Below, one piece after another: positions 1 through 6,292 of a DNA stretch of 11,271 bases (its first letter is position 1; each line of letters opens with the position of its first letter). The DNA lies in contig JAUJMI010000076.1 of the NCBI GenBank assembly GCA_030446945.1, positions 1 through 11,271 on the forward strand, given 5' to 3'. The notes beneath the pieces are model-generated. The model saw nothing but the letters and a program-made list of their open reading frames with translations. It ran no database searches and was not told where the DNA came from. Both the position numbers and the translations under genes were made by a program. This stretch comes from Longimicrobium sp. (lineage in GTDB: Bacteria; Gemmatimonadota; Gemmatimonadetes; Longimicrobiales; Longimicrobiaceae).

Positions 1-189
1 CGCCGTGGTGAACTTGACCCATGGACCGGCCGCGGGGCGGCGCGTACATTTGTGGCCTTGCTCGCGCGTGCTCCGCGCGCATGGCCCGCCCGTACGAACA
101 ATCCCGCCGCAAAACCGCGCTCGTCTTCGCGCGCCTGTACCCCTCCGCGCCATGCGTGACATGGAAGCCGTGACCCCAACCGCCGCAAT
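1..189 (+). other. Left-edge stretch without a supported gene; possible truncated gene start
   Basis: No complete gene is visible. A 30-codon reading frame runs from ATG 81 to TGA 171-173. Its peptide begins MARPYEQSRRKTALVFARLY, followed by PSAPCVTWKP. The helix-then-YPxA pattern recalls the N-terminus of endonuclease III-type glycosylases, but it is too short to prove. A TACATT hexamer (45-50) after a GC run could be a -10 element for it. Immediately downstream the kinase pseudogene starts in another frame, so this looks like a gene start cut off by a deletion. The functional guess is weak. Confidence 0.2.
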
Positions 190-1027
190 CCCACGCCCGA
201 CCAGCAGAAGTCGGTGGACCAGATCCTGCGGGCCGGGCGCCACCTCCTGAACCTGATCAACGAAGTGCTGGATATCGCGCGCATCGAGAGCGACCGCCAG
301 CCGCTCTAGCTCGAGCCGGTGCGGCTGGACGCGGCGCTCGGCGAGGCCGTCAACCTGATCCGCCCCCTCGCCGCGCAGACCGCGTGCAGGGTCTCCGATG
401 CGCCGGACGCGCCCGGCCGCTGGGTGCGCGCGGACCGGCAGCGGCTGGCGCAGGTGCTCCTCAACCTCCTTTCCAACGGCGTGAAGTACAACCGCCCCGG
501 AGGCTCGGTGCGCCTGAGCTGGGAGGAGGGGGACGGGCGGCTGCGCATCGGGGTGCACGACACCGGGCGCGGCATCGACCCGGAGCGGATGGAGGAGCTC
601 TTCGTGCCGTTTGCGCGGCTGGGCGCCGAGCAGACGGGGGTGGAGGGGACGGGGCTGGGCCTCGCCCTCTCGCACCGCCTGGCCGAGGCGATGGGTGGCT
701 CGCTGACGGCGGAGCCTGAGATCACGCTGCTCTCGGCCATGCAGGGGCGGATGGGGCTGGACCTGGCGTGGGAGCACGCGCCCGACCTGATCCTGCTGGA
801 CCTCCACCTCCCGGACATGAGCGGGGGCGAGGTGCTGCGCCGCCTGCGCGCGGACCGCCGCACCCGCGACACGCCCGGCGTGGTGATCAGCGCTGACCGT
901 CACCCCGGGGCAAGTCGAGCGCCTCCGTGCCGCCGGCGCGCACGAGTACATGACCAAGCCCCTGGACCTGGACCGCTTTATGGAGACCGTCGACCGCGCC
1001 CTCGCCGAACGGGGAGCCCAGCCGTGA
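190..1027 (+). pseudogene. Remnant of a hybrid sensor histidine kinase (HisKA second helix, HATPase, receiver)
   Basis: Read in one frame from about 190, the sequence gives the second dimerisation helix of a HisKA domain (QILRAGRHLLNLINEVLDIA...), an in-frame TAG at 307-309, then a HATPase domain with N-box (LLNLLSNGVKYN), G1 (DTGRGID) and G2 (GTGLGLAL). At about 717-723 this jumps into the middle of a receiver domain (LILLDLHLPDMSGG; phospho-acceptor Asp codon at 799), so the HATPase tail and the receiver's acidic N-terminus are missing. An extra C at 897/898 shifts the frame. Skipping it restores VTPGQVERLRAAGAHEYMTK and the normal receiver end, stopping at TGA 1025-1027. The H-box with its His is absent. 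At least four lesions make this a dead gene. A frame open from GTG 319 runs through the shifted part into the next gene, but the bridging residues (roughly codons 899-1023) are out-of-frame receiver sequence. Its stop overlaps the next start as GTGA, which suggests a former two-gene operon. Confidence 0.82.
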
Positions 1028-2679
1028 TCCCGCGCACCGTGGAGGAAGCCGCCATCCTGGTGGTGGACGACGAGCGGGCCAACCTGGACCTCCTGGAAGA
1101 GTTCCTCCGCTTCGACGGCTTCGAGAACGTCACCCTGACCACCGATCCGCGTCAGGTGCCAGGGCTGTTCGAGGCGAAGCGCCCGGACATCCTCCTGCTG
1201 GACCTGCACATGCCGTACGTGGACGGCTTCTCGGTGATGCGCCAGCTGCGCGCCACCATCCCCACGAGCGACTACTTCCCCATCCTCGTCCTCACGGCGG
1301 ACGTCACCTCGGAGACGAAGCTGCGCGCCCTCTCCGAGGGGGCGAGCGACTTCCTCACCAAGCCGCTGGACGCGGTGGAGGTGGTACTGCGCATCCGCAA
1401 CCTGCTGGCTACGCGCTTCCTGCACCTGGGGGAGCGCGCCGCCCGCGCGCGCGCCGAAGCCGCGGAGGCGCGCGCCGCCTTCCTGGCGCAGGCGAGCCGG
1501 GTGCTGAGCTCGTCGTTCGAGTACCGCGCCATGCTCTCCACCGTGGCGCGCCTGGCCGTCCCGCGCCTGGCCGACTACGTGGTCGTGGAGATGATGGACT
1601 CCGACGGCCAGAACGAGCGGATCGCCTACGCGCACGCGGACTCGGAACAGGAGCAGCTCCTGGCCGGCGGCGACGGGCTGTGGGGCGGAACGGTGCCGCG
1701 CAGCCACCCGCTGGTGCAGGGGTGCACCGGCGGCCAGTTCCTCCTGGTGGCCGACGTCGCCGCCGAGCTGGGCCCCGACGCCGGCGACGACGAGGCGCAG
1801 CGGGAGATCCTGCGCCGCCTGTCCCCGCGCTCGGTCGCGAGCGTGCCGCTGGTTGCATCGGGCGAGGTGATGGGCGGCGTGACGCTGGTGACCGCCGGCT
1901 CCGGCCGCACGCTGGACGCCGACGACCTGGGGCTGGCCGAGGAGCTGGCGCGGCGCATCATGGTGGCCGTGGAGCACGCGCAGCTCTATCACGACGCCCT
2001 GCAGGCCACCCGCGCGCGCGACGAGATCCTGGGGGTGGTGGCGCATGACCTCCGCAACCCGCTGAGCACCATCCGCATGGCCGCGCAGCTCATGGCCGAC
2101 GACGTGGCGCCCGCGCATCGCAAGCCGATGGACATGATGCTGCGCACTACGGACCGGATGAACCAGCTCATCCAGGACCTGCTGGAAGTGACCCGCATGG
2201 AAAGCGGGAAGTTGGCGCTTGAGCTCAGCACCGAGAGCCCGGGCGCGGTGCTTCGTGAGGCCTCCGCGATGCTGGCTCCGCTGGCCGCCGCGCGCTCCAT
2301 CACCTTCGAAGCGCAGATCGCCGACGACCTCCCGCGGCTCCCGCTGGACTCGTCACGGGTCCTGCAGGTGATCTCGAACCTGGTGGGGAACGCCATCAAG
2401 TTCACCCCGGCCCGCGGGCAGGTCACGCTGGGCGCCCAGCTCGCCGGCAGCGAAGTGCGCATCTCCGTCGCCGACACCGGGCCCGGCATCCCCGCCGACC
2501 AGATCCCCCGCGTCTTTGGCCGCTTCTGGCAGGCCGGCAAGACCGACCGCCGCGGCATCGGCCTGGGCCTCTCCATCGCCCGCGGCATCGTCGAAGCGCA
2601 CGGCGGCCGCATCTGGGTCGAGAGCGTCGAAGGCGAAGGCGCCACCTTTTTCTTCACCCTCCCGGTCCGCGACGCGTAA
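1024..2679 (+). CDS. Response regulator-GAF-histidine kinase fusion protein
   Basis: A 551-residue cytoplasmic two-component protein. Residues 8-128 are a receiver: acidic pair D15/D16, phospho-acceptor D60 (LLLDLHMP), T91 and K113 (TKP). An Ala/Arg/Glu-rich helix at about 135-160 leads to a GAF-like sensor domain (about 160-325). A HisKA domain follows with H341 in the H-box (VVAHDLRNPLST), then a HATPase with N456 (NLVGNAIKF), G1 DTGPGIP (D484) and G2 GIGLGLSIA (from G511). All catalytic motifs are intact. No membrane segment is seen, so it should sense through GAF and be controlled by phosphorylation of its own receiver. The GTG start at 1024 is chosen because it forms a GTGA overlap with the stop of the upstream kinase remnant and falls just before the receiver's first strand. 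The frame is also open upstream to GTG 319, which could mislead gene callers into a 786-residue product. Confidence 0.9.
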   Translation: MIPRTVEEAAILVVDDERANLDLLEEFLRFDGFENVTLTTDPRQVPGLFEAKRPDILLLDLHMPYVDGFSVMRQLRATIPTSDYFPILVLTADVTSETKLRALSEGASDFLTKPLDAVEVVLRIRNLLATRFLHLGERAARARAEAAEARAAFLAQASRVLSSSFEYRAMLSTVARLAVPRLADYVVVEMMDSDGQNERIAYAHADSEQEQLLAGGDGLWGGTVPRSHPLVQGCTGGQFLLVADVAAELGPDAGDDEAQREILRRLSPRSVASVPLVASGEVMGGVTLVTAGSGRTLDADDLGLAEELARRIMVAVEHAQLYHDALQATRARDEILGVVAHDLRNPLSTIRMAAQLMADDVAPAHRKPMDMMLRTTDRMNQLIQDLLEVTRMESGKLALELSTESPGAVLREASAMLAPLAAARSITFEAQIADDLPRLPLDSSRVLQVISNLVGNAIKFTPARGQVTLGAQLAGSEVRISVADTGPGIPADQIPRVFGRFWQAGKTDRRGIGLGLSIARGIVEAHGGRIWVESVEGEGATFFFTLPVRDA

Positions 2680-2707
2680 CCCCGCCGACAACGACACGCC
2701 GGCCCGC

Positions 2708-2747
2708 CGGCGATCTGCCTGCGGACCTGCGTCGCTGACCGGCCTCA
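2708..2747. repeat. Interrupted copy of a direct repeat (partner at 3446-3486), cut by the intron end
   Basis: The 14 bases at 2708-2721 (cggcgatctgcctg) recur exactly at 3446-3459 in the same orientation. The similarity continues with scattered mismatches (by eye about 26 of 33 aligned positions) and ends with a shared GCCTCA, at 2742-2747 here. Identity stops exactly where the group II intron 3' end begins (2748). The partner copy continues into the palindromic repeat at 3484-3568, so this copy seems to be the surviving flank of the same element. Confidence 0.55.
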
Positions 2748-2941
<194 letters not shown>

Positions 2942-3034
2942 GGTCTCGTGCACGCTCGTGGCATCCAGGTCCAATCCGCGGGCGATCTCCGCCGCGGACC
3001 CCGGCAGGGCCTCGTCCAGCATGTAACGCACGGA

Positions 3035-3366
3035 CTATCGCTCGCGTCGTGGAGAGAGAAACGGCATCTCGCTCGCGACGCGCTCCGGCGTCCATCGCTC
3101 CTCGACGGCAAGCCGCGCGTCGATCTCCTCGGGGTAGATCTTGTAGTATGCGACGGTGGAACGAAGCTGGAAATCGGTCAACCAGTCGTAGCTCTCCCTC
3201 AACGCACTCCACTGCTCGCCGGTATCTTTCCAGGTAGCGATCACCTCCCACACGTCCAGACCCGTCCCGGCGATCGTGGCTCGGCGTCCGGCCGGCCCGT
3301 CCGTGAACACCACGCCTCACGTTCCAATCGCTCGGTCAGGCGAATTCCGCGGGCGCGGCTGGCCAT
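3035..3366 (-). pseudogene. DUF433-type antitoxin with a frame break near its N-terminus
   Basis: The main frame (GTG 3313 to TAG 3035, 92 residues) carries a DUF433-like body: DGPAGRRATIAGTGLDVWEV, the YDWL helix, then YYKIYPEEIDARL and WTPERV. DUF433 proteins are small helical antitoxin-like partners of PIN toxins. The best translation signal lies upstream: ATG 3366 with GGAGG at 3375-3371 (4-nt spacer). It opens with MASRARGIRLTERLERE, resembling the first strand of a ribbon-helix-helix DNA-binding region. That frame and the DUF433 frame do not match (offset 53 nt) and the first ends within about 40 codons. The likeliest reading is an internal deletion near 3313-3320 that removed the rest of the N-terminal domain and broke the frame. 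Translation from GTG 3313 alone remains possible but lacks a well-placed ribosome site. Confidence 0.55.
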
Positions 3367-3370
3367 GTCA

Positions 3371-3375
3371 CCTCC
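3371..3375 (-). promoter_or_regulatory. Strong Shine-Dalgarno site of the antitoxin remnant
   Basis: Minus-strand GGAGGTGAC lies just before ATG 3366. The GGAGGTGA stretch is fully complementary to the 16S 3' end, rare among genes in this window. It marks 3366 as the original start and not GTG 3313. Confidence 0.6.
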
Positions 3376-3391
3376 GTGCACAGGTGTGCAC
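3376..3391. promoter_or_regulatory. Candidate operator: paired GTGCAC half-sites
   Basis: GTGCAC at 3376-3381 and GTGCAC at 3386-3391 are separated by AGGT and form a 16-bp interrupted palindrome. It lies between the candidate -10 box and the Shine-Dalgarno site, where an autoregulating antitoxin would bind. Operator function is inferred from position. Confidence 0.35.
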
Positions 3392-3392
3392 A

Positions 3393-3421
3393 AATCTAGT
3401 AGTCGGCTGCGACCTGATCAA
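3393..3421 (-). promoter_or_regulatory. Candidate sigma-70 promoter of the toxin-antitoxin operon
   Basis: On the minus strand TTGATC (3421-3416) and TAGATT (3398-3393) are 17 bp apart, each matching 4 of 6 consensus positions. Transcription would begin near 3386, about 20 nt before ATG 3366. The spacing fits well but was not scored against background. Confidence 0.35.
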
Positions 3422-3445
3422 CCGTCTCGTGGCCGCCGGTGACGT

Positions 3446-3486
3446 CGGCGATCTGCCTGTGAGCCTGCATCGTTAACTGCGCCTCA
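3446..3486. repeat. Direct repeat, copy continuous with the palindromic element
   Basis: Counterpart of 2708-2747: exact over 14 bases (3446-3459), then diverged, then a shared GCCTCA (3481-3486 region). Unlike the other copy it passes without a break into CAGAGAGACACAGAG. The two copies bracket the toxin-antitoxin remnant and intron fragment, about 740 bp apart. Confidence 0.5.
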
Positions 3487-3568
3487 CAGAGAGACACAGA
3501 GTGGCAAAGCAAGTACAGCAGAAGGGGTTCTCGGCGGCTTGTAGCTTCTCTCTGGGCCCTCCGTGTGA
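3484..3568. repeat. Dispersed palindromic repeat, copy 1
   Basis: An imperfect inverted repeat pairs tcacagagagacacagag (3484-3501) with ctctgggccctccgtgtga (3550-3568). Inside it, aaggggttctc (3522-3532) is identical to the complement of 10211-10221 in the second copy (10149-10309), and the neighbouring AAAGC and CACAGAG motifs also correspond. It occupies the space just downstream of moaB (stop at 3590) and could serve as a transcript end. It is less GC-rich than the genes beside it. Confidence 0.6.
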
Positions 3569-3589
3569 TGGTTTTCGCTTGTCGTTCCT

Positions 3590-4096
3590 TTAGCCTTCTA
3601 CGAGCCACGCGATGTGGCGGAGCTCGGGGGCGATGAGGCGCTCCCAGGCCAGGCGGACGGCGGCGTGGGAGCCGGGGAGGGAGAAGACGACGCGGCCGCC
3701 GATGACGCCGGCGGTGGCGCGGGAGAGCATGGCGGCGGCACCCACCTGCTCCCAACTCAGCATGCGAAAGAGCTCGCCGAAGCCGGGGATGGGACGCTCG
3801 ATGCGGCGGCTCAGGACGTCGTAGGTGGTGTCGCGCGGCGCGATGCCGGTGCCGCCGTTGAAGATCACCACCTGCGCGCGCGTCTGGTCCAGAGCGCGCT
3901 CCACCTCGGACGGCTCGTCGCGGATCAGGAGGTAGAGGGCGGGGGTGTGGCCGGCCGCCTCGATCTGCTCGCGGAGCCAGATGCCGTTTGAGTCCGTCTC
4001 GGCGCTGCGCGAGTCGCTGACGGTGACCACGTCGACGGGGACGGGGCCGTGGCGGTCTGCCAGGCGGTGGTGCTGGTCGCTGCTGGGGCTGGACAT
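3590..4096 (-). CDS. moaB: Molybdenum cofactor biosynthesis protein B (MoaB/MogA family)
   Basis: A 168-residue molybdopterin-binding domain protein. In this family the protein adenylylates molybdopterin (MogA role) or holds a related trimeric role in making molybdenum/tungsten cofactor. Visible signatures are TVSDSR (25-30) on the first strand, FNGGTG followed by RD (79-89), PGFGELFR (104-111), LSRA (124-127) and LPGS (140-143) near the end. The length fits MoaB (about 170). ATG 4096 is preferred; a TTG four codons upstream (4108) is possible and neither has a clear ribosome site. No other cofactor gene lies nearby, so it is probably transcribed alone, with the repeat at 3484-3568 just past its end. 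MoaB or MogA function cannot be told apart by motif, though the short form and GGTG context favour MoaB. Confidence 0.92.
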   Translation of the reverse strand: MSSPSSDQHHRLADRHGPVPVDVVTVSDSRSAETDSNGIWLREQIEAAGHTPALYLLIRDEPSEVERALDQTRAQVVIFNGGTGIAPRDTTYDVLSRRIERPIPGFGELFRMLSWEQVGAAAMLSRATAGVIGGRVVFSLPGSHAAVRLAWERLIAPELRHIAWLVEG

Positions 4097-4164
4097 GGGC
4101 GTGCGCAAGGGATGAAGGGGTGCCGGGCGGGCTCACAGCCGCGAGGGGCGTGCCGCCGGGTCCG

Positions 4165-4192
4165 TTGCGGCGCGCGGCGGCGCCGCTACATT
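4165..4192 (+). promoter_or_regulatory. Weak candidate promoter upstream of the DUF1499 gene
   Basis: TTGCGG (4165-4170) and TACATT (4187-4192) are 16 bp apart. TACATT after a GC-only run also occurs at 45-50. If used, the transcript would run through the MITE-like element before reaching ATG 4516. Confidence 0.22.
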
Positions 4193-4221
4193 CATTGGCA
4201 CCGTCACATATGAGCGCCGCG

Positions 4222-4244
4222 CCGCGCCGCTCAGCGCGGCGCGG
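4222..4244. repeat. GC-only hairpin in the moaB/DUF1499 spacer
   Basis: ccgcgccgc (4222-4230) pairs perfectly with gcggcgcgg (4236-4244) around a 5-nt loop. No T-run follows on either strand, so an intrinsic terminator is unlikely. Possibly a small repeat. Confidence 0.4.
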
Positions 4245-4265
4245 TTCTGTCGGCCGGAAAAACTG

Positions 4266-4457
4266 TGTCATCCTGGGTGAGCGCTGCTCAGAGCTAGTCG
4301 CGGTTCTGTACTGTGGCGCGGAGCGAAGGATCTACTGCGCGTGCCGAGGGGCTCGTGGCACCCGCCGTCCTCTTGCCTCGCCGGCTAGATCCTTCGGTCG
4401 CCGCAAGGCCTGGGAGTGGCTCGCGGGCATCGGTGGGGCGGCTCTCTCAGGATGACA
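4266..4457. mobile_element. MITE-like palindromic element, 192 bp
   Basis: Terminal inverted repeats tgtcatcctg (4266-4275) and caggatgaca (4448-4457) match over 10 bases. Inside, cgaaggatcta (4324-4334) pairs perfectly with tagatccttcg (4386-4396), with imperfect extension on the outer side (gcgcgga.. against the complement of ..gtcgccgc). It has no coding potential. Two nested inverted repeats and a complete small unit in an intergenic spacer fit a non-autonomous element or extragenic palindrome. No clear target-site duplication is seen. The TGTCATCCTGAG/AGATCCTTCG pattern is one I recall as recurrent in related genomes, not checked. Confidence 0.6.
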
Positions 4458-4475
4458 AGGGGTCCGCGGCTGTAC

Positions 4476-4498
4476 CGCACTCACGCACTCACGCACTC
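4476..4498 (+). repeat. Short tandem repeat, 8-bp unit
   Basis: cgcactca is repeated almost three times (4476-4483, 4484-4491, 4492-4498), ending 17 bp before the ATG of the DUF1499 gene. It lies in its untranslated leader and could vary in copy number. Confidence 0.6.
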
Positions 4499-4515
4499 TT
4501 TCCCCCCGAATCCCC

Positions 4516-5283
4516 ATGCGAGACGCTGACCTCATCAACGACCGGCCTCCGTTGCGCGGCAACCCGATGGCGGGGGTCGCGCTGGGCGCGGCGATCCTGG
4601 CGGCGCTGCTGGTGCTCCTGGCCGGGCCCGGCACGCGGCTGGAGCTGTGGCACTTCAGCACCGGGTTCAAGCTGATGCGGTGGGGCGCGTACCTGGCGGT
4701 GCCGGCGGCGCTCTTCGCCGTCGTGGCGCTGGTGCTGGTGCGGGGGCGCAGGCGCGGCGTGCTCCCCTCCATCCTGGCGCTGGGGATCGCGGCGGGGGCG
4801 TTCTTTGTACCCTACAGCTTCCGCGCAAAGGCGCGCGCCCTGCCGCCCATCCACGACATCAGCACGGACACGCAGAACCCTCCGCCGCTCGTAGCCACCC
4901 TCCCGCTCCGCGAGCAGACGGGCGCCACCAACCCGCCCGCGTACGAGGGTGACTCCATCGCGCGGCAGCAGAGGGAGGCGTACCAGGACGTGCGGCCCGT
5001 GATGCTCGCCATGACCCCGGACTCCGCGTACGGGCAGGCGCTGCGGGCCGCTCGCGAGATGGGGTGGGAGATCGTGGCCGCCGAGCGCGACGAGGGCCGC
5101 ATCGAGGCGACGGCGACCACCGGATGGTGGGGGTTCAAGGACGACGTGGTGATCCGCGTGATGCCCGCATCCGGGATCGCGCGGGTGGACGTGCGCTCGG
5201 TGTCGCGCGTGGGGAGGAGCGACGTGGGCGCCAACGCCGCCCGCATCCGCGCCTACGTGCGGCGGCTCAAGGAAAACGGGTAG
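4516..5283 (+). CDS. DUF1499 family membrane protein
   Basis: A 255-residue protein with three predicted membrane helices (about 18-37, 56-76, 82-100) followed by a DUF1499 domain (about 108-255). The domain signatures are PPIHDISTDTQNPP (110-123), a central segment with GWEIVAAE, TGWWGFKDDVVIRV, and the C-terminal block VDVRSVSRVGRSDVGANAAR. Its biochemical role is unknown; the soluble domain probably sits on one face of the inner membrane. The start has no Shine-Dalgarno match (a C/T-rich leader precedes it); a later ATG at 4567 would remove the N-terminal basic stretch only. The stop TAG shares its G with the next GTG, so the DUF2721 gene is translationally coupled. The many DUF1499 proteins are about 130-260 residues, so it is full length. 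Confidence 0.9.
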   Translation: MRDADLINDRPPLRGNPMAGVALGAAILAALLVLLAGPGTRLELWHFSTGFKLMRWGAYLAVPAALFAVVALVLVRGRRRGVLPSILALGIAAGAFFVPYSFRAKARALPPIHDISTDTQNPPPLVATLPLREQTGATNPPAYEGDSIARQQREAYQDVRPVMLAMTPDSAYGQALRAAREMGWEIVAAERDEGRIEATATTGWWGFKDDVVIRVMPASGIARVDVRSVSRVGRSDVGANAARIRAYVRRLKENG

Positions 5284-5768
5284 TGCAGGCGATCCCCAAT
5301 CCCTTCGCCGCGCTGACGCTGATCGTGGCGCCGGCGGTGCTCACCAACGCGTGCTCGGTGCTCATCATGAGCACCAGCAACCGCCTGGCGCGCGCCGTGG
5401 ACCGCGCGCGCATCATGACCGCGGAGCTGGAGAAGGCCGGCGAGACAGGCTCCACCCCGCACGCGGGGGAGGTACGCGAGCTGGCGGCGACGGAGCGGCG
5501 GGCGCTGATGCTGCTGCACGCGCTGCGCTCGTTCTACGTGGCGCTGGGCGGCTTCGCGGCGGCAGCCTTCCTGTCGCTGATGGGCGCCGTGCTGACGCCG
5601 GTCTTCCCCGCCTCCCTCGCCCTGCCGCTGGAGGTGGTGGCGCTGGTGGTGGGGCTGCTGGGGGTGGGCGGGCTGGTGATGGGGACGCTCGTCCTCGTCC
5701 GTGAGACGAAAATTGCGGTGGACGTGCTCCAGGAGCGCGCCTCCGAGGCCCGCGCGCACCTTCGCTGA
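5283..5768 (+). CDS. DUF2721 family membrane protein
   Basis: A 161-residue protein, typical DUF2721 length, of unknown function. Features are a first membrane helix (about 8-30), the family block SVLIMSTSNRLARAVDR (25-41), a charged cytoplasmic-type helix rich in Glu/Arg (about 42-76), then two membrane helices (83-105, 115-139) and a short charged tail. The GTG start at 5283 overlaps the last base of the upstream TAG, and AAGGA at 5267-5271 is a usable ribosome site. This start fits the family N-terminus (PNPF, APAVL). A longer open frame upstream to 5064 lies inside the DUF1499 gene and is not coding. Coupling suggests the two membrane proteins are made in a fixed ratio and may interact. 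Confidence 0.88.
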   Translation: MQAIPNPFAALTLIVAPAVLTNACSVLIMSTSNRLARAVDRARIMTAELEKAGETGSTPHAGEVRELAATERRALMLLHALRSFYVALGGFAAAAFLSLMGAVLTPVFPASLALPLEVVALVVGLLGVGGLVMGTLVLVRETKIAVDVLQERASEARAHLR

Positions 5769-5816
5769 CGTAGATCCAACCGCGCGGCCGCCGTCGTACG
5801 ATGGGCAGGACCACGG

Positions 5817-5849
5817 TCCCCTCCCCCACGCGCCCGGTGGGGGAGGGGA
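5817..5849. repeat. Perfect 13-bp hairpin upstream of the arsenosugar pair
   Basis: tcccctcccccac (5817-5829) and gtgggggagggga (5837-5849) pair without mismatch around gcgcccg. It lies 48 bp after the DUF2721 stop and 48 bp before the next ATG. No T-run follows. It may insulate the two operons or be an extragenic palindrome, similar in composition to those at 7382-7406 and 7552-7606. Confidence 0.6.
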
Positions 5850-5897
5850 TCTGCCCTGCGCCCCTTTTGCAACTCAACCGAATTAGGCGATCCGACG

Positions 5898-6242
5898 ATG
5901 CACACGCACGCCCCCGGCTACTACGACGCGCAGGACCTGGCCCGCTTTCCGGAGATCGGCAGGGACGCGCCCGAGCTGGCGGAGAAGTTCTTCGCCTGGT
6001 ACAACGCCGTCTTCGCCGAGGGCGCGCTCACGCAGCGTGAGAAGTCGCTGATTGCCCTGGCCGTGGCGCACGCGGTCCAGTGCCCGTACTGCATCGACGC
6101 CTACACCGGCGACTGCCTGCAAAAGGGCGCCGACACCGAGCAGATGACCGAAGCCGTCCACGTGGCGGCCGCCATCCGCGGCGGCGCATCGCTGGTGCAC
6201 GGCTTACAGATGCGGAACCACTCGGAGCGGCTTGGGATGTAA
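5898..6242 (+). CDS. Arsenosugar biosynthesis-associated peroxidase-like protein (AhpD/CMD family)
   Basis: A 114-residue single-domain carboxymuconolactone decarboxylase/AhpD-like protein. The all-helical core carries E48 (QREKSLIALAVAHA) and the redox pair C62-P-Y-C65, followed by IDAYTGDCLQKG. In AhpD a His stands four residues after the second Cys; here that place is Tyr69, so classical alkylhydroperoxidase proton relay is altered. This combination, directly before a radical SAM protein of the ArsS family, is the known arsenosugar-associated variant. Its role is unproven; a thiol-redox job (reducing an arsenic intermediate or handling peroxide) is inferred. ATG 5898 is supported by family length; no strong ribosome site is seen. 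arsS follows after 50 bp on the same strand, so co-transcription is likely. Confidence 0.88.
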   Translation: MHTHAPGYYDAQDLARFPEIGRDAPELAEKFFAWYNAVFAEGALTQREKSLIALAVAHAVQCPYCIDAYTGDCLQKGADTEQMTEAVHVAAAIRGGASLVHGLQMRNHSERLGM

Positions 6243-6292
6243 CGGCAACGCACTTCCTCACCGCCTTTTACGCATTCACCGAACCCAGGCCC

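Noticed and set aside
3396..3470. 24-codon minus-strand frame MQAHRQIADVTGGHETVDQV...
   Set aside because: It lies in the direct repeat, overlaps the candidate toxin-antitoxin promoter, and the other repeat copy lacks the start codon.
6080..6292. Upstream extension of arsS
   Set aside because: It overlaps the AhpD-like gene in another frame and has no homology; ATG 6293 gives the normal ArsS length.
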